Shown here one piece after another: positions 1 through 5,889 of a stretch of DNA of 5,969 bases (its first letter is position 1; every line of letters begins with the position of its first letter). Where the stretch lies: positions 1-5,969 of the forward strand of contig SUVZ01000253.1 in NCBI GenBank assembly GCA_015061765.1, written 5' to 3'. A model generated the notes under the pieces. That model saw only the letters and a program-made list of their open reading frames with translations, was not told the DNA's origin and did not search any database. Origin of the DNA: Lentisphaerota bacterium. GTDB lineage: Bacteria > Verrucomicrobiota > Kiritimatiellia > RFP12 > UBA1067. The position numbers were made by a program, and so were the translations under genes.

Positions 1-105
1 CAGCGGTATCTCAATATGATACGTGCCCGCGGGGGTGTCGAAAAAGGAGCTCCGTGGCTGCCGACGACAAAGGCTCCCCCGCTGAAGATTGAAGATCTGG
101 ACTGA
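1..105 (+). CDS. C-terminal end of an unrecognised upstream protein (5' partial)
   Basis: Frame 1 is open from the first base to a TGA at 103-105 and gives 34 residues, beginning QRYLNMIRARGG and ending APPLKIEDLD. The other two forward frames close earlier: frame 2 at a TGA around base 14, frame 3 at a TGA at 90-92. The peptide is mixed charged and hydrophobic with several prolines and looks like ordinary protein sequence. A -10 box and a new gene follow shortly after its stop, which fits the end of a gene. I do not recognise the family. The fragment is too short to assign a function, and an open frame of this length can occur by chance. Confidence 0.45.
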   Translation, partial: QRYLNMIRARGGVEKGAPWLPTTKAPPLKIEDLD

Positions 106-116
106 CGGAAATGGTG

Positions 117-122
117 TATAAT
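117..122 (+). promoter_or_regulatory. Probable -10 box for the lipoprotein hydrolase gene
   Basis: A perfect TATAAT lies 40 bases before the ATG at 163, just after the upstream stop codon. No good -35 hexamer sits at the normal 16-18 base distance. The nearest, TTGAAG at 89-94, is 22 bases away, so the -35 contact is weak or replaced by an activator. Expected transcription start is near 129, giving a leader of about 34 bases that contains the GAGGA ribosome binding site at 149-153. Confidence 0.45.
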
Positions 123-162
123 TTAGAACTGTTTTCAGAGTGAAAAATGAGGATATTGGCAG

Positions 163-1332
163 ATGAATAAGATGCATAAGATGAAGTTGCATTTCTTGGC
201 GATATCGGCAACCGTGCTGTTCATGGCCGGATGCACGCTTGTGCAGGAGAAGGATTCTCGCAACATTGTTAGGCGCACGTTGGACGAGTACGTCCTTTCT
301 GACCGCATTTCGGGCGTCGTCAGCATTCTGAGCGACACGGACTGCAATCTTACGGTTGACTGTTCGGGTTGGGCGAATGTCGAAAAGCGCGTGCCGATCT
401 CCACGAATACGCTGTTCGCCATCTTCTCGATGACAAAGACATTCACCGGCGCCGCTGTGATGTGCGCAATCGACGAAGGACGGATGTCCTTGGACGATCT
501 GGTTTCGAAATACCTTCCTGAATATGCGGATGTCCGCATGCGGGACGGGAGCAGACCGAAGCGCGAACTCACTTTGAGGGATCTGTTGAGCCATACGGAT
601 GGTATGCGTTGGGAATATCCGCTTGTCAACAACGATATTTCCGTCCGTGAAGCGGCCCGGCTCTACATGGCGAAAGGCCTGAAGTACCAGCCGGGTGAGA
701 CGTTCGCATACGGCACGATGCGCTTTTCCGTCGCCGCGGCCTGTCTGGAAGTGGCGGTAGGCGAACGTTTTGAGGATTATCTCAAGCGCAAGATTCTTGA
801 TCCGCTGGAAATGAGGGATACGACATTCTCGCCGAACGCCAGCCAGTTGAAGAGATTGGTCTCGGCCTACACTTCAAACGGGAAGCCGCTCAGACCGGCT
901 TCTGACCGTTGCGCCCGCCAGCTTGTGTTCCCCAAGGAGCGTCCCCTGCGTCCGGCTCCTGGCGGCGGGCTTTTCTCGACACCGGCGGATGTGATCAGGT
1001 TTTCTCAGATGCTTGCGCATCATGGAGAACGCAAGGGTGTGAGGATTATCTCCCGCAAGACGTTCGATGAGGTTTTCGCCGTTGTGCAGGTCCCTGGCGA
1101 GCTTGGGCGTAAGAATCCATATTCTGCCGGTGCCTGGATCTACGGCGACTGGTTCGGACACGAAGGGGCGATGCGCACGGATCAGCGCGCAAACCTGAAG
1201 ACCGGTCAGTCTCGCCTGTTCTTCATCCAGACGGAAAACAAGGCAGGCGACGATTTCTTTGCCTTGAAGCGTGCGTGGCACGCGGCTTGCGACAAGCTGC
1301 AGAATACGCCGACTACTGAATTCGGACGTTGA
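163..1332 (+). CDS. Lipoprotein serine hydrolase, class C beta-lactamase / DD-peptidase-like family
   Basis: The 389-residue protein belongs to the penicillin-binding-protein-like serine hydrolases, whose members act as beta-lactamases, D-amino-acid peptidases or esterases through an acyl-serine intermediate. Start: ATG at 163 follows GAGGA (149-153) by 9 bases; ATGs at 172 and 181 are too far away. Residues 1-23 form a lipoprotein signal (basic start, hydrophobic core, MAG before Cys24). Residue +2 is Thr rather than Asp, which in a diderm suggests the outer membrane. The nucleophile motif SMTK is at 89-92, the family-typical LLSHTDG at 141-147, PGGGLFSTP at 267-274, and the third active-site element is probably HEG at 333-335, replacing the KTG of true beta-lactamases. 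The usual Y-x-N motif appears as YGT (183-185), so Asn is missing. HEG in place of KTG argues for an esterase or peptidase rather than an antibiotic-degrading enzyme. Length is normal for the family. It appears monocistronic. Fold confidence is high; substrate is unknown. Confidence 0.9.
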   Translation: MNKMHKMKLHFLAISATVLFMAGCTLVQEKDSRNIVRRTLDEYVLSDRISGVVSILSDTDCNLTVDCSGWANVEKRVPISTNTLFAIFSMTKTFTGAAVMCAIDEGRMSLDDLVSKYLPEYADVRMRDGSRPKRELTLRDLLSHTDGMRWEYPLVNNDISVREAARLYMAKGLKYQPGETFAYGTMRFSVAAACLEVAVGERFEDYLKRKILDPLEMRDTTFSPNASQLKRLVSAYTSNGKPLRPASDRCARQLVFPKERPLRPAPGGGLFSTPADVIRFSQMLAHHGERKGVRIISRKTFDEVFAVVQVPGELGRKNPYSAGAWIYGDWFGHEGAMRTDQRANLKTGQSRLFFIQTENKAGDDFFALKRAWHAACDKLQNTPTTEFGR

Positions 1333-1357
1333 TGCCGTCCGTATGCCGGATAGCATC
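1331..1357 (+). terminator. Hairpin at the end of the hydrolase gene, possible terminator lacking a U tract
   Basis: GATGC (1331-1335) pairs with GCATC (1353-1357) and TCCG (1338-1341) with CGGA (1347-1350). Between these stems are one G-T wobble and one C/A mismatch, and the loop is five bases (TATGC). The stem begins inside the stop codon. It is followed by GCATAAAG rather than a run of T, so it is not a classical Rho-independent terminator. It may protect the 3' end or work with another factor. The pairing is seen directly; the role is inferred. Confidence 0.4.
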
Positions 1358-1369
1358 GCATAAAGAGCC

Positions 1370-1384
1370 ATGCATTACTTGCAT
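1370..1384. promoter_or_regulatory. Inverted repeat ATGCA-N5-TGCAT upstream of the main promoter, possible operator
   Basis: A perfect 5+5 base dyad with a 5-base spacer (TTACT) ends nine bases before the TTGACA hexamer. GCATAAA occurs both inside this region (1381-1387) and about 23 bases earlier (1358-1364), so there is a loose direct repeat as well. The position fits a regulator binding next to the -35 element of the secreted-protein operon. No known regulator motif is recognised, and a dyad this short can occur by chance. Confidence 0.3.
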
Positions 1385-1392
1385 AAAAATCA

Positions 1393-1421
1393 TTGACAGC
1401 GGAAATGAATTATGTTATTTT
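1393..1421 (+). promoter_or_regulatory. Strong sigma-70-type promoter of the two-gene secreted-protein operon
   Basis: A consensus -35 TTGACA (1393-1398) is separated by exactly 17 bases from the -10 hexamer TATTTT (1416-1421), which is preceded by TG at 1413-1414 (an extended -10). Expected transcription start is near 1428, giving a leader of about 77 bases before the ATG at 1505. The leader contains a short AT-rich dyad around ATGCAT (1464-1469) but no riboswitch I can recognise. This is the best promoter match in the window and predicts substantial expression of the downstream pair. Confidence 0.7.
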
Positions 1422-1504
1422 CGCAGTGTTAATGGGTGATAGGTGCGATGTTCCGTGGGGTATATGCATGATATCGCCGCGCCTTTGGTAAAGGAGAATT
1501 TCAG

Positions 1505-3952
1505 ATGGAGCATGAGGTTAGTGTATTCAGCAGCACTTTTGAGAGAAAAGCGCCTGTTCTTTCATTGTTTCTTTCAGTGTTTGGAATTCTTTTTGCAGAT
1601 GCTGCAACATATGTATTGCAAAAGGATGGATCAAGTAATCAATCGGCTTTAAAAAATGCATTTTATTGGGCTGATTGGGAGACTTCCGTGAGAGGTGCCG
1701 AGTCAGTTGATCTGAACCAACCTCTTGATCCTGACGCCGACTATATTGTAAAAGCCGATTACACGTGCAGCTCTGTAAACGTGGATAAGGGGAATATTGT
1801 TTTTGGTGGACGTTCGCTAACTCTTGGAACCGAAACTGAGAACGGAAATTTCCGTCTGTATCTGTACGGAAGTGCGAATCTTGCTTTCAATAGTCCCGGC
1901 CTGTTTTTGAATCGGGGTACCTTCTGGGTGGATTGGGGTCCAATCCACCGGATAAGCGGTGAAATGACAGTGCTTCATCCAGCGGAAGGGAACATCGTAA
2001 TCCGGCCATCCTACCGCAACGTAACACTTCAACTTGATTCAGTGTTGCATGGCGAGGCTGGGGTGAATTTGAATATATTTTGCGCGAAGGATAAAGAACC
2101 CTTTGGTGTGAATGTTTCCAATCCGGATTCCGATTATGCGGGAAAGTTGACCGTATATTCCGAACGGGCGGCTCTATACAATGGCAGGCCGCCTGTAACA
2201 TTGTCGTTGGGGGCGGCGGAGGTCGGAGCGGTGGAGCTGAAGACCCATTCTGCGCTTGCATCATCTTCATGCGATGGTGTTGTGACGGTGGGAAGTCTGA
2301 CATTGCACGCCGATTCGCATTTGATGGTGAGCAACAGGACAACCATTGCAGATGGTGTCGTGTCAGTGTCGGAAAACAGCAGGTTCGTGGTGAAAGATGT
2401 CCTCACTTTGCCTGAAAACGGAATCATACACCTTCATCTGCCCTATCTGCTGAAGGATCCGGACGCTCTATCTGGCCGTATTCCAGTGCTTTCAGCTCCG
2501 GTTGGTTCGATCGACAAGACAAAGTTTACGCTTGTTTCCGCAGTAGGAGTGTTTGCCTATCCGTACTCGCTTGATGTGGAGTCGGAAAATGGTGTCGATA
2601 CGATGTATGTGGTTTTTGAGGCAGATGGTCCAACCGTCGTGAAGGTGCTCACCGATAATGGTGGAGGCGATGCTACTATACATGATTCAGGTCTTACCAA
2701 TGCGGTTCGATGGAGCGATCGCCAGGCTCCGCACGCTGGAGCCCATTACCTGGTGAGCAAAGTGAACGGTAACGCTATCACATTGCGGACTTTATACAAC
2801 ACCGGTGGCTCCTACACGTTCCCTGGATTGTCTTTGACATTGGGGGAAGACTGTAGGTTGAACACGTTCATCAAGAATCTTACGATTGCAAAACTCATTC
2901 TTCTCAATGGGTCTTGCATCGCACAAGGCCAGTGGTCCGCATATCTTAATCTTCTCGGTTCCGGAATTGAAATGCCTTCCGGAAAGGTGTATCTTGAAGC
3001 GCATGATACCCATACGATGTGTTTTTACTCGCCGATTTCAGGAAAGGCGCAGATTGTCATCAGGGGACACCAAACCTCAAGTTCGCCGCCCGGCAATACA
3101 CGGTTGGAAGTCGCCAATCCGGATTTCTACGGAACAATCCATCTCACATCGTGGTGGAACGGGAAATGGAATGGGGTTTTATCCGAAAAGTCCCAGAACC
3201 AGACACTCACCGTATCCACTCCCGCTTCGCTTGGCGCTCCGTTGGCGGAGTTCAATCCCCAGGCGCTGATGATCGACACCTATGGTGAGTTCATCGTGCC
3301 GAGTACGATGTCATTTGAAGACGCTACACGCGGTCTGTGGTTGGGAGCCAATGCGCAGATAAATGTGCCGGAAGGGGTGACTGCGACATTTCTGGCACAG
3401 CGGACAATGGCAGGCGAGACGTTCGTGCGCCGAAACGGTACGCTTGCATTGGGCGGAACGGTGCGGTTTGCCTCTAAAGCCGGAATCGTTGACGAGCCTC
3501 AGGCACAATCAAATCTTCTCTCGTTTGTGGAAGGTGGTGCCCTGAAGGCGCTTTCGGCCGGATGTGTCGATGGTGTGATTGTCGCGTTCTCGAATTCCAC
3601 CTCCCGATTGTTGCTCAATGCGGATTCGGATGATGCCGATCTTCTTGCAGGAGGCGTAAGGAACGTGAAGACGGATACGCCGTTCGTCTTTGCTGGGGAT
3701 GCGCTAAAGGTTGAATTCGATCTTTCGGGTGACGTTCCGCTTTCAGCTGGCGAGGCTCATCGACTTGGCATCATGACTGTCACATCTGCGGCCGCAGGGT
3801 ATCTGCGTGGCCATTTGGATGTTAAAGTGCCCAGAAGCGTGTACCCGGGAAGCTCACGTCAAAGTGTAGAGGAAAGCGTTGATTCAGATACCGGCAATGT
3901 CACATTTTGGCTGCATCTGCGTCCGCGCGGTTTGAGTGTGTGTATCAGGTAA
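1505..3952 (+). CDS. Exported 815-aa beta-strand repeat protein (autotransporter-repeat-like), two-module duplication
   Basis: Start: ATG at 1505 lies 8 bases after AAGGAG (1491-1496). Residues 17-31 are a hydrophobic export signal with a likely signal peptidase site after ADA (31-33); the stretch before it is unusually acidic (E2, E4, E13) with only R14 and K15 as positives. The mature part is rich in beta-strand-forming, Gly/Asn/Thr/Ser/Val sequence, such as FGGRSLTLG (100-108), FPGLSLTLG (439-447) and VANPDFYGT (536-544). This style is typical of autotransporter-associated beta-strand repeats, which fold as right-handed solenoids. Two diverged copies of one module are visible (about 34-381 and 382-815). 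I see no catalytic motif, no PEP-CTERM or LPxTG anchor, and no autotransporter barrel at the C terminus, which ends PRGLSVCIR. Probable role: secreted or surface scaffold, adhesin or glycan binder, by inference only. It is the first gene of an operon with the beta-helix gene 16 bases downstream. Confidence 0.8.
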   Translation: MEHEVSVFSSTFERKAPVLSLFLSVFGILFADAATYVLQKDGSSNQSALKNAFYWADWETSVRGAESVDLNQPLDPDADYIVKADYTCSSVNVDKGNIVFGGRSLTLGTETENGNFRLYLYGSANLAFNSPGLFLNRGTFWVDWGPIHRISGEMTVLHPAEGNIVIRPSYRNVTLQLDSVLHGEAGVNLNIFCAKDKEPFGVNVSNPDSDYAGKLTVYSERAALYNGRPPVTLSLGAAEVGAVELKTHSALASSSCDGVVTVGSLTLHADSHLMVSNRTTIADGVVSVSENSRFVVKDVLTLPENGIIHLHLPYLLKDPDALSGRIPVLSAPVGSIDKTKFTLVSAVGVFAYPYSLDVESENGVDTMYVVFEADGPTVVKVLTDNGGGDATIHDSGLTNAVRWSDRQAPHAGAHYLVSKVNGNAITLRTLYNTGGSYTFPGLSLTLGEDCRLNTFIKNLTIAKLILLNGSCIAQGQWSAYLNLLGSGIEMPSGKVYLEAHDTHTMCFYSPISGKAQIVIRGHQTSSSPPGNTRLEVANPDFYGTIHLTSWWNGKWNGVLSEKSQNQTLTVSTPASLGAPLAEFNPQALMIDTYGEFIVPSTMSFEDATRGLWLGANAQINVPEGVTATFLAQRTMAGETFVRRNGTLALGGTVRFASKAGIVDEPQAQSNLLSFVEGGALKALSAGCVDGVIVAFSNSTSRLLLNADSDDADLLAGGVRNVKTDTPFVFAGDALKVEFDLSGDVPLSAGEAHRLGIMTVTSAAAGYLRGHLDVKVPRSVYPGSSRQSVEESVDSDTGNVTFWLHLRPRGLSVCIR
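1604..3949 (+). repeat. Diverged internal duplication inside the 815-aa protein (two modules)
   Basis: Matching landmarks recur in the same order about 330-340 residues apart: DYIV (79-82) and HYLV (414-417); FGGRSLTLG (100-108) and FPGLSLTLG (439-447); GLFLNRGTF (132-140) and LILLNGSCI (464-472); VLHGEAGVNLNI (180-191) and PISGKAQIVIRG (510-521); SNPDSDYAGKL (205-215) and ANPDFYGTIHL (537-547); SLGA (234-237) and SLGA (575-578). Each module also ends in a similar beta-rich tail: VDTMYVVFEADGPTVVKV (364-381) and SDTGNVTFWLHLRPRGL (794-810). The boundary is near base 2647. Identity is low, so this is an old duplication or an assembly of standard modules rather than a recent DNA repeat. Confidence 0.65.
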
Positions 3953-3956
3953 GGTG

Positions 3957-3961
3957 GGAGG
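3957..3961 (+). promoter_or_regulatory. Ribosome binding site that fixes the start of the beta-helix gene
   Basis: GGAGG is 7 bases upstream of the ATG at 3969. The reading frame extends back to a GTG at 3936 inside the preceding gene, but that start has no such site and would put eleven non-signal-like residues ahead of the signal peptide. The site lies just after the TAA of the upstream gene (3950-3952), so translational coupling or reinitiation is likely. Confidence 0.8.
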
Positions 3962-3968
3962 AACGGAT

Positions 3969-5795
3969 ATGAACGCGAATGGTCTGGTTTCATTTTGTGT
4001 GTTTTCTGTTTCTGTTGCGGTTTTCGCGGCAAAACCGGTCTGGTCAAGGCCTGATCTTGTCGACAAGGCTAACCGGGGTGAGATTCAGGAGGCGAACGTT
4101 TCATGGTGGGGATACAACCCCACAAACTCCACGACCTACCTGAAAGCGGCATTGAGATCCAAAGTTCGCAAGCTGACGCTGGATCGGCAGGCCGGTCCCT
4201 GGTACACATTGCCCTTGTGGGGTCGCTCAGACCTTACCTTGAATGTTCCGGAGGGCGTGGAATTGTGTGCAGTCCGCGGGCAATACCACAAAATTGGAGA
4301 TCGCCTGATCACATTTTCCTATGCGACCAACGTTACCCTTACGGGCGGCGGTACTTTGCGCATGTGGTTTGAGGACTACACCAACAAAGCGTTGTACGCA
4401 TGGAGCGAGTGGCGGCATGCAGTGACGTTTCAGAGCTGCCACAACATTCTCATTGAAAATCTGTGCATAGCGGACTCAGGCGGAGACGGCATATATTTCG
4501 GGCAGTTGGGGCGCATTGCGGCGAATACGGATGTGACGATTCGCAATGTTACATTAAGGCGCAACAACCGCCAGGGAATCAGCGTGATTTCCGCCGATCG
4601 CATGCTGATTGAGAACTGCGTGATGGAGGATACATGCGGAACGCCTCCGATGGCAGGTATAGACTTCGAGCCGAACGGTGCGCACGAGGTGCTTCGGGAC
4701 ATTACGATGCGAAACTGCATTGCCAGGAACAATAAGGGGTCGGGCTTCGATTTCTCGGTGTGCAATCTCAATGCGATGTCTCCGGAGATATCGATAACGC
4801 TTGAGAACTGCCGAAGCGAGGGCAACCGCGACTCGCTGAAATTCCATCGCGCTTCGGATGCACTGACGCGATTTCGCGGCGATGTGGTCTTCCGGGGATG
4901 CACGTTCAATGACAAGGATATCAGGCGGGATGCGTTCCGAAGCAAGACTGGCAAGGAGACCATGTCCGTCAGATTTGAGGATTGCCTTGCGGCCGATCCG
5001 GAAAAGGGCGGCAAACTTACGCCATTGGGACCGGAATTTGGTTGGGGACGTCTGGAAACTCCGAAATGGCCCGATGGTTCCCCTATACGACTTGAGGAGA
5101 CGCCTTTCCCGGATCCTTTAAAGGTTACGGTGCGGGATTCGGCTCCAGGAAGCATGGTCAAGCTAATGCCGGTGCATCTGCGAGGTGCGGCAGCATACAT
5201 GGTATATGCAGATTCTGTCCGAAAGGTAAGGCTCAAGGTGAAAATGCGTCCGGTAGGGCGTTCCAAGCTCCAGTATTGTGAATTCAAGGTTCATTCCCGC
5301 GAGGGCAAGAAAATTGCGACCATCAATCTTGATCCAGTGTTCCTGAAGGAGCAGGAGATTGCATTCGAAGTACCTGCGCCAGGCTTCTACCGCGTTTCAG
5401 GACAGGTTAGATTCAGCCATATGATTGTTCTCACCGAGTCTGATGCGCCTGTCGCGGCGATATATTCGGCCGAATCGGGTCTGCCAAACTGGAGTTCTCT
5501 GCCTGGAGAGGCTTGTCTCCGTGTTCCGTCGGGCACGCCCCGGTTTGCGGTATCGGCTGCGGGCGGAGGCGGCAATGAACTTCTCCATGCACGTCTTGTT
5601 TCGCCAGATGGACGTTGCGTATGGGATGTCGACAATGTGGGCACTATGCAGTATTGGATGTCTCCGGAACATCCTCAACCCGGCATTTGGCGTCTTTCCT
5701 CCCTGACGGCTACCAAAGGGTGCATGGATGATTATTCATTTGCCATCTTTGGTGTGCCGTATCAGCTTTTCCTTACTCCCGAAAAAACCTGGTAA
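3969..5795 (+). CDS. Exported right-handed parallel beta-helix protein, probable carbohydrate-active enzyme
   Basis: The 608-residue protein starts at ATG 3969, behind GGAGG at 3957-3961. Residues 1-21 are a signal peptide (hydrophobic core, likely cleavage near Ala20-Ala21). An N-terminal cap (about 45-125) contains VSWWGYNP and NVPEGVEL, followed by beta-helix coils at about 126-340 with recurring Gly/Asn/Cys turns: GGGTLRMWFEDY (126-137), SGGDGIYFG (170-178), NNRQGISVIS (199-208), AGIDFEPNG (229-237), GSGFDFS (257-263), FRGCTF (308-313). Such helices are shared by pectate lyases, polygalacturonases and several glycoside hydrolase families. The conserved-looking acidic residues D173, D232 and E234 are candidate active-site or metal residues. 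Residues about 380-608 look beta-sandwich-like, with AAGGGGNE, LVSPDGRCVWD and a closing MDDYSF...GVPYQLFLTPEKTW, possibly a binding or packing domain. It is second in the operon, 16 bases after the repeat protein. Secretion and fold are well supported; whether it is a hydrolase, lyase, epimerase or non-catalytic is not. Confidence 0.85.
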   Translation: MNANGLVSFCVFSVSVAVFAAKPVWSRPDLVDKANRGEIQEANVSWWGYNPTNSTTYLKAALRSKVRKLTLDRQAGPWYTLPLWGRSDLTLNVPEGVELCAVRGQYHKIGDRLITFSYATNVTLTGGGTLRMWFEDYTNKALYAWSEWRHAVTFQSCHNILIENLCIADSGGDGIYFGQLGRIAANTDVTIRNVTLRRNNRQGISVISADRMLIENCVMEDTCGTPPMAGIDFEPNGAHEVLRDITMRNCIARNNKGSGFDFSVCNLNAMSPEISITLENCRSEGNRDSLKFHRASDALTRFRGDVVFRGCTFNDKDIRRDAFRSKTGKETMSVRFEDCLAADPEKGGKLTPLGPEFGWGRLETPKWPDGSPIRLEETPFPDPLKVTVRDSAPGSMVKLMPVHLRGAAAYMVYADSVRKVRLKVKMRPVGRSKLQYCEFKVHSREGKKIATINLDPVFLKEQEIAFEVPAPGFYRVSGQVRFSHMIVLTESDAPVAAIYSAESGLPNWSSLPGEACLRVPSGTPRFAVSAAGGGGNELLHARLVSPDGRCVWDVDNVGTMQYWMSPEHPQPGIWRLSSLTATKGCMDDYSFAIFGVPYQLFLTPEKTW

Positions 5796-5822
5796 ATCGC
5801 TTTCATGATTTTCACGCCCGAT

Positions 5823-5832
5823 GGCATATGCC
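5823..5832. repeat. 10-bp perfect palindrome GGCATATGCC in the purD upstream gap
   Basis: The palindrome has no spacer, so it is a poor RNA hairpin, but it could be a protein binding site. It lies 27 bases after the beta-helix stop codon and 45 bases before the purD -10 box. A 10-base palindrome in a gap of under 100 bases is only mildly unexpected by chance. Confidence 0.25.
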
Positions 5833-5835
5833 CCA

Positions 5836-5860
5836 GTTGAAAACGTGGGGATTTTCCAAC
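5836..5860. promoter_or_regulatory. Imperfect inverted repeat GTTGAAAA / TTTTCCAAC before purD, possible operator or weak terminator
   Basis: GTTGAAAA (5836-5843) pairs with TTTTCCAAC (5852-5860) with one bulged C, around an 8-base loop. An alternative stem, CCCCA (5831-5835) with TGGGG (5846-5850) followed by ATTTT, would be a weak terminator for the operon. The right arm covers the place where the -35 contact of the purD promoter would fall, so a repressor site is also possible. It does not match the PurR boxes I know from Escherichia coli or Bacillus. Confidence 0.35.
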
Positions 5861-5874
5861 GGCGTGCTGGATTG

Positions 5875-5883
5875 TGGTATAAT
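5875..5883 (+). promoter_or_regulatory. Extended -10 promoter of purD, predicting a leaderless transcript
   Basis: TGGTATAAT carries a perfect -10 hexamer (5878-5883) and the TG extension (5875-5876). No good -35 hexamer is present at 16-18 bases (TCCAAC at 5855-5860), which an extended -10 can tolerate. The hexamer ends six bases before the ATG, so the usual start point falls on or next to the A of the start codon. No Shine-Dalgarno sequence lies between. Confidence 0.6.
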
Positions 5884-5889
5884 GTCGAC

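Noticed and set aside
1..105. Possible SusD-like fragment suggested by YLNMIRARGG
   Set aside because: The similarity is to a short helix pattern only, and the protein ends 30 residues later in sequence that does not resemble a SusD C terminus. It is left unassigned.
89..122. TTGAAG as a -35 element for the TATAAT at 117
   Set aside because: The spacer would be 22 bases, too long for normal sigma-70 recognition.
874..1371. Antisense open frame opposite the end of the serine hydrolase gene
   Set aside because: The sense frame carries the conserved hydrolase motifs through this stretch; the antisense product is arginine-rich and featureless.
1443..1652. A 69-codon open frame starting with GTG and overlapping the start of the 815-aa gene
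   Set aside because: It has no ribosome binding site at a useful distance, it overlaps the main gene in another frame, and its product is a Cys/Phe-rich shadow sequence.
3850..3952. PEP-CTERM or other membrane anchor at the end of the 815-aa protein
   Set aside because: The last 35 residues contain no transmembrane stretch and no Pro-Glu-Pro motif; the tail reads as a single beta-strand pair.
3936..3968. GTG start giving an 11-residue longer beta-helix protein
   Set aside because: It lies inside the upstream gene without a suitable ribosome binding site, while ATG 3969 has GGAGG 7 bases upstream and begins directly with a signal peptide.
4430..5287. A 285-codon antisense open frame opposite the beta-helix gene
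   Set aside because: The + strand frame has a signal peptide, ribosome binding site and clear beta-helix motifs. The antisense product is Ser/Arg/Pro-rich with no recognisable motif, as expected for a shadow of a gene of this composition.
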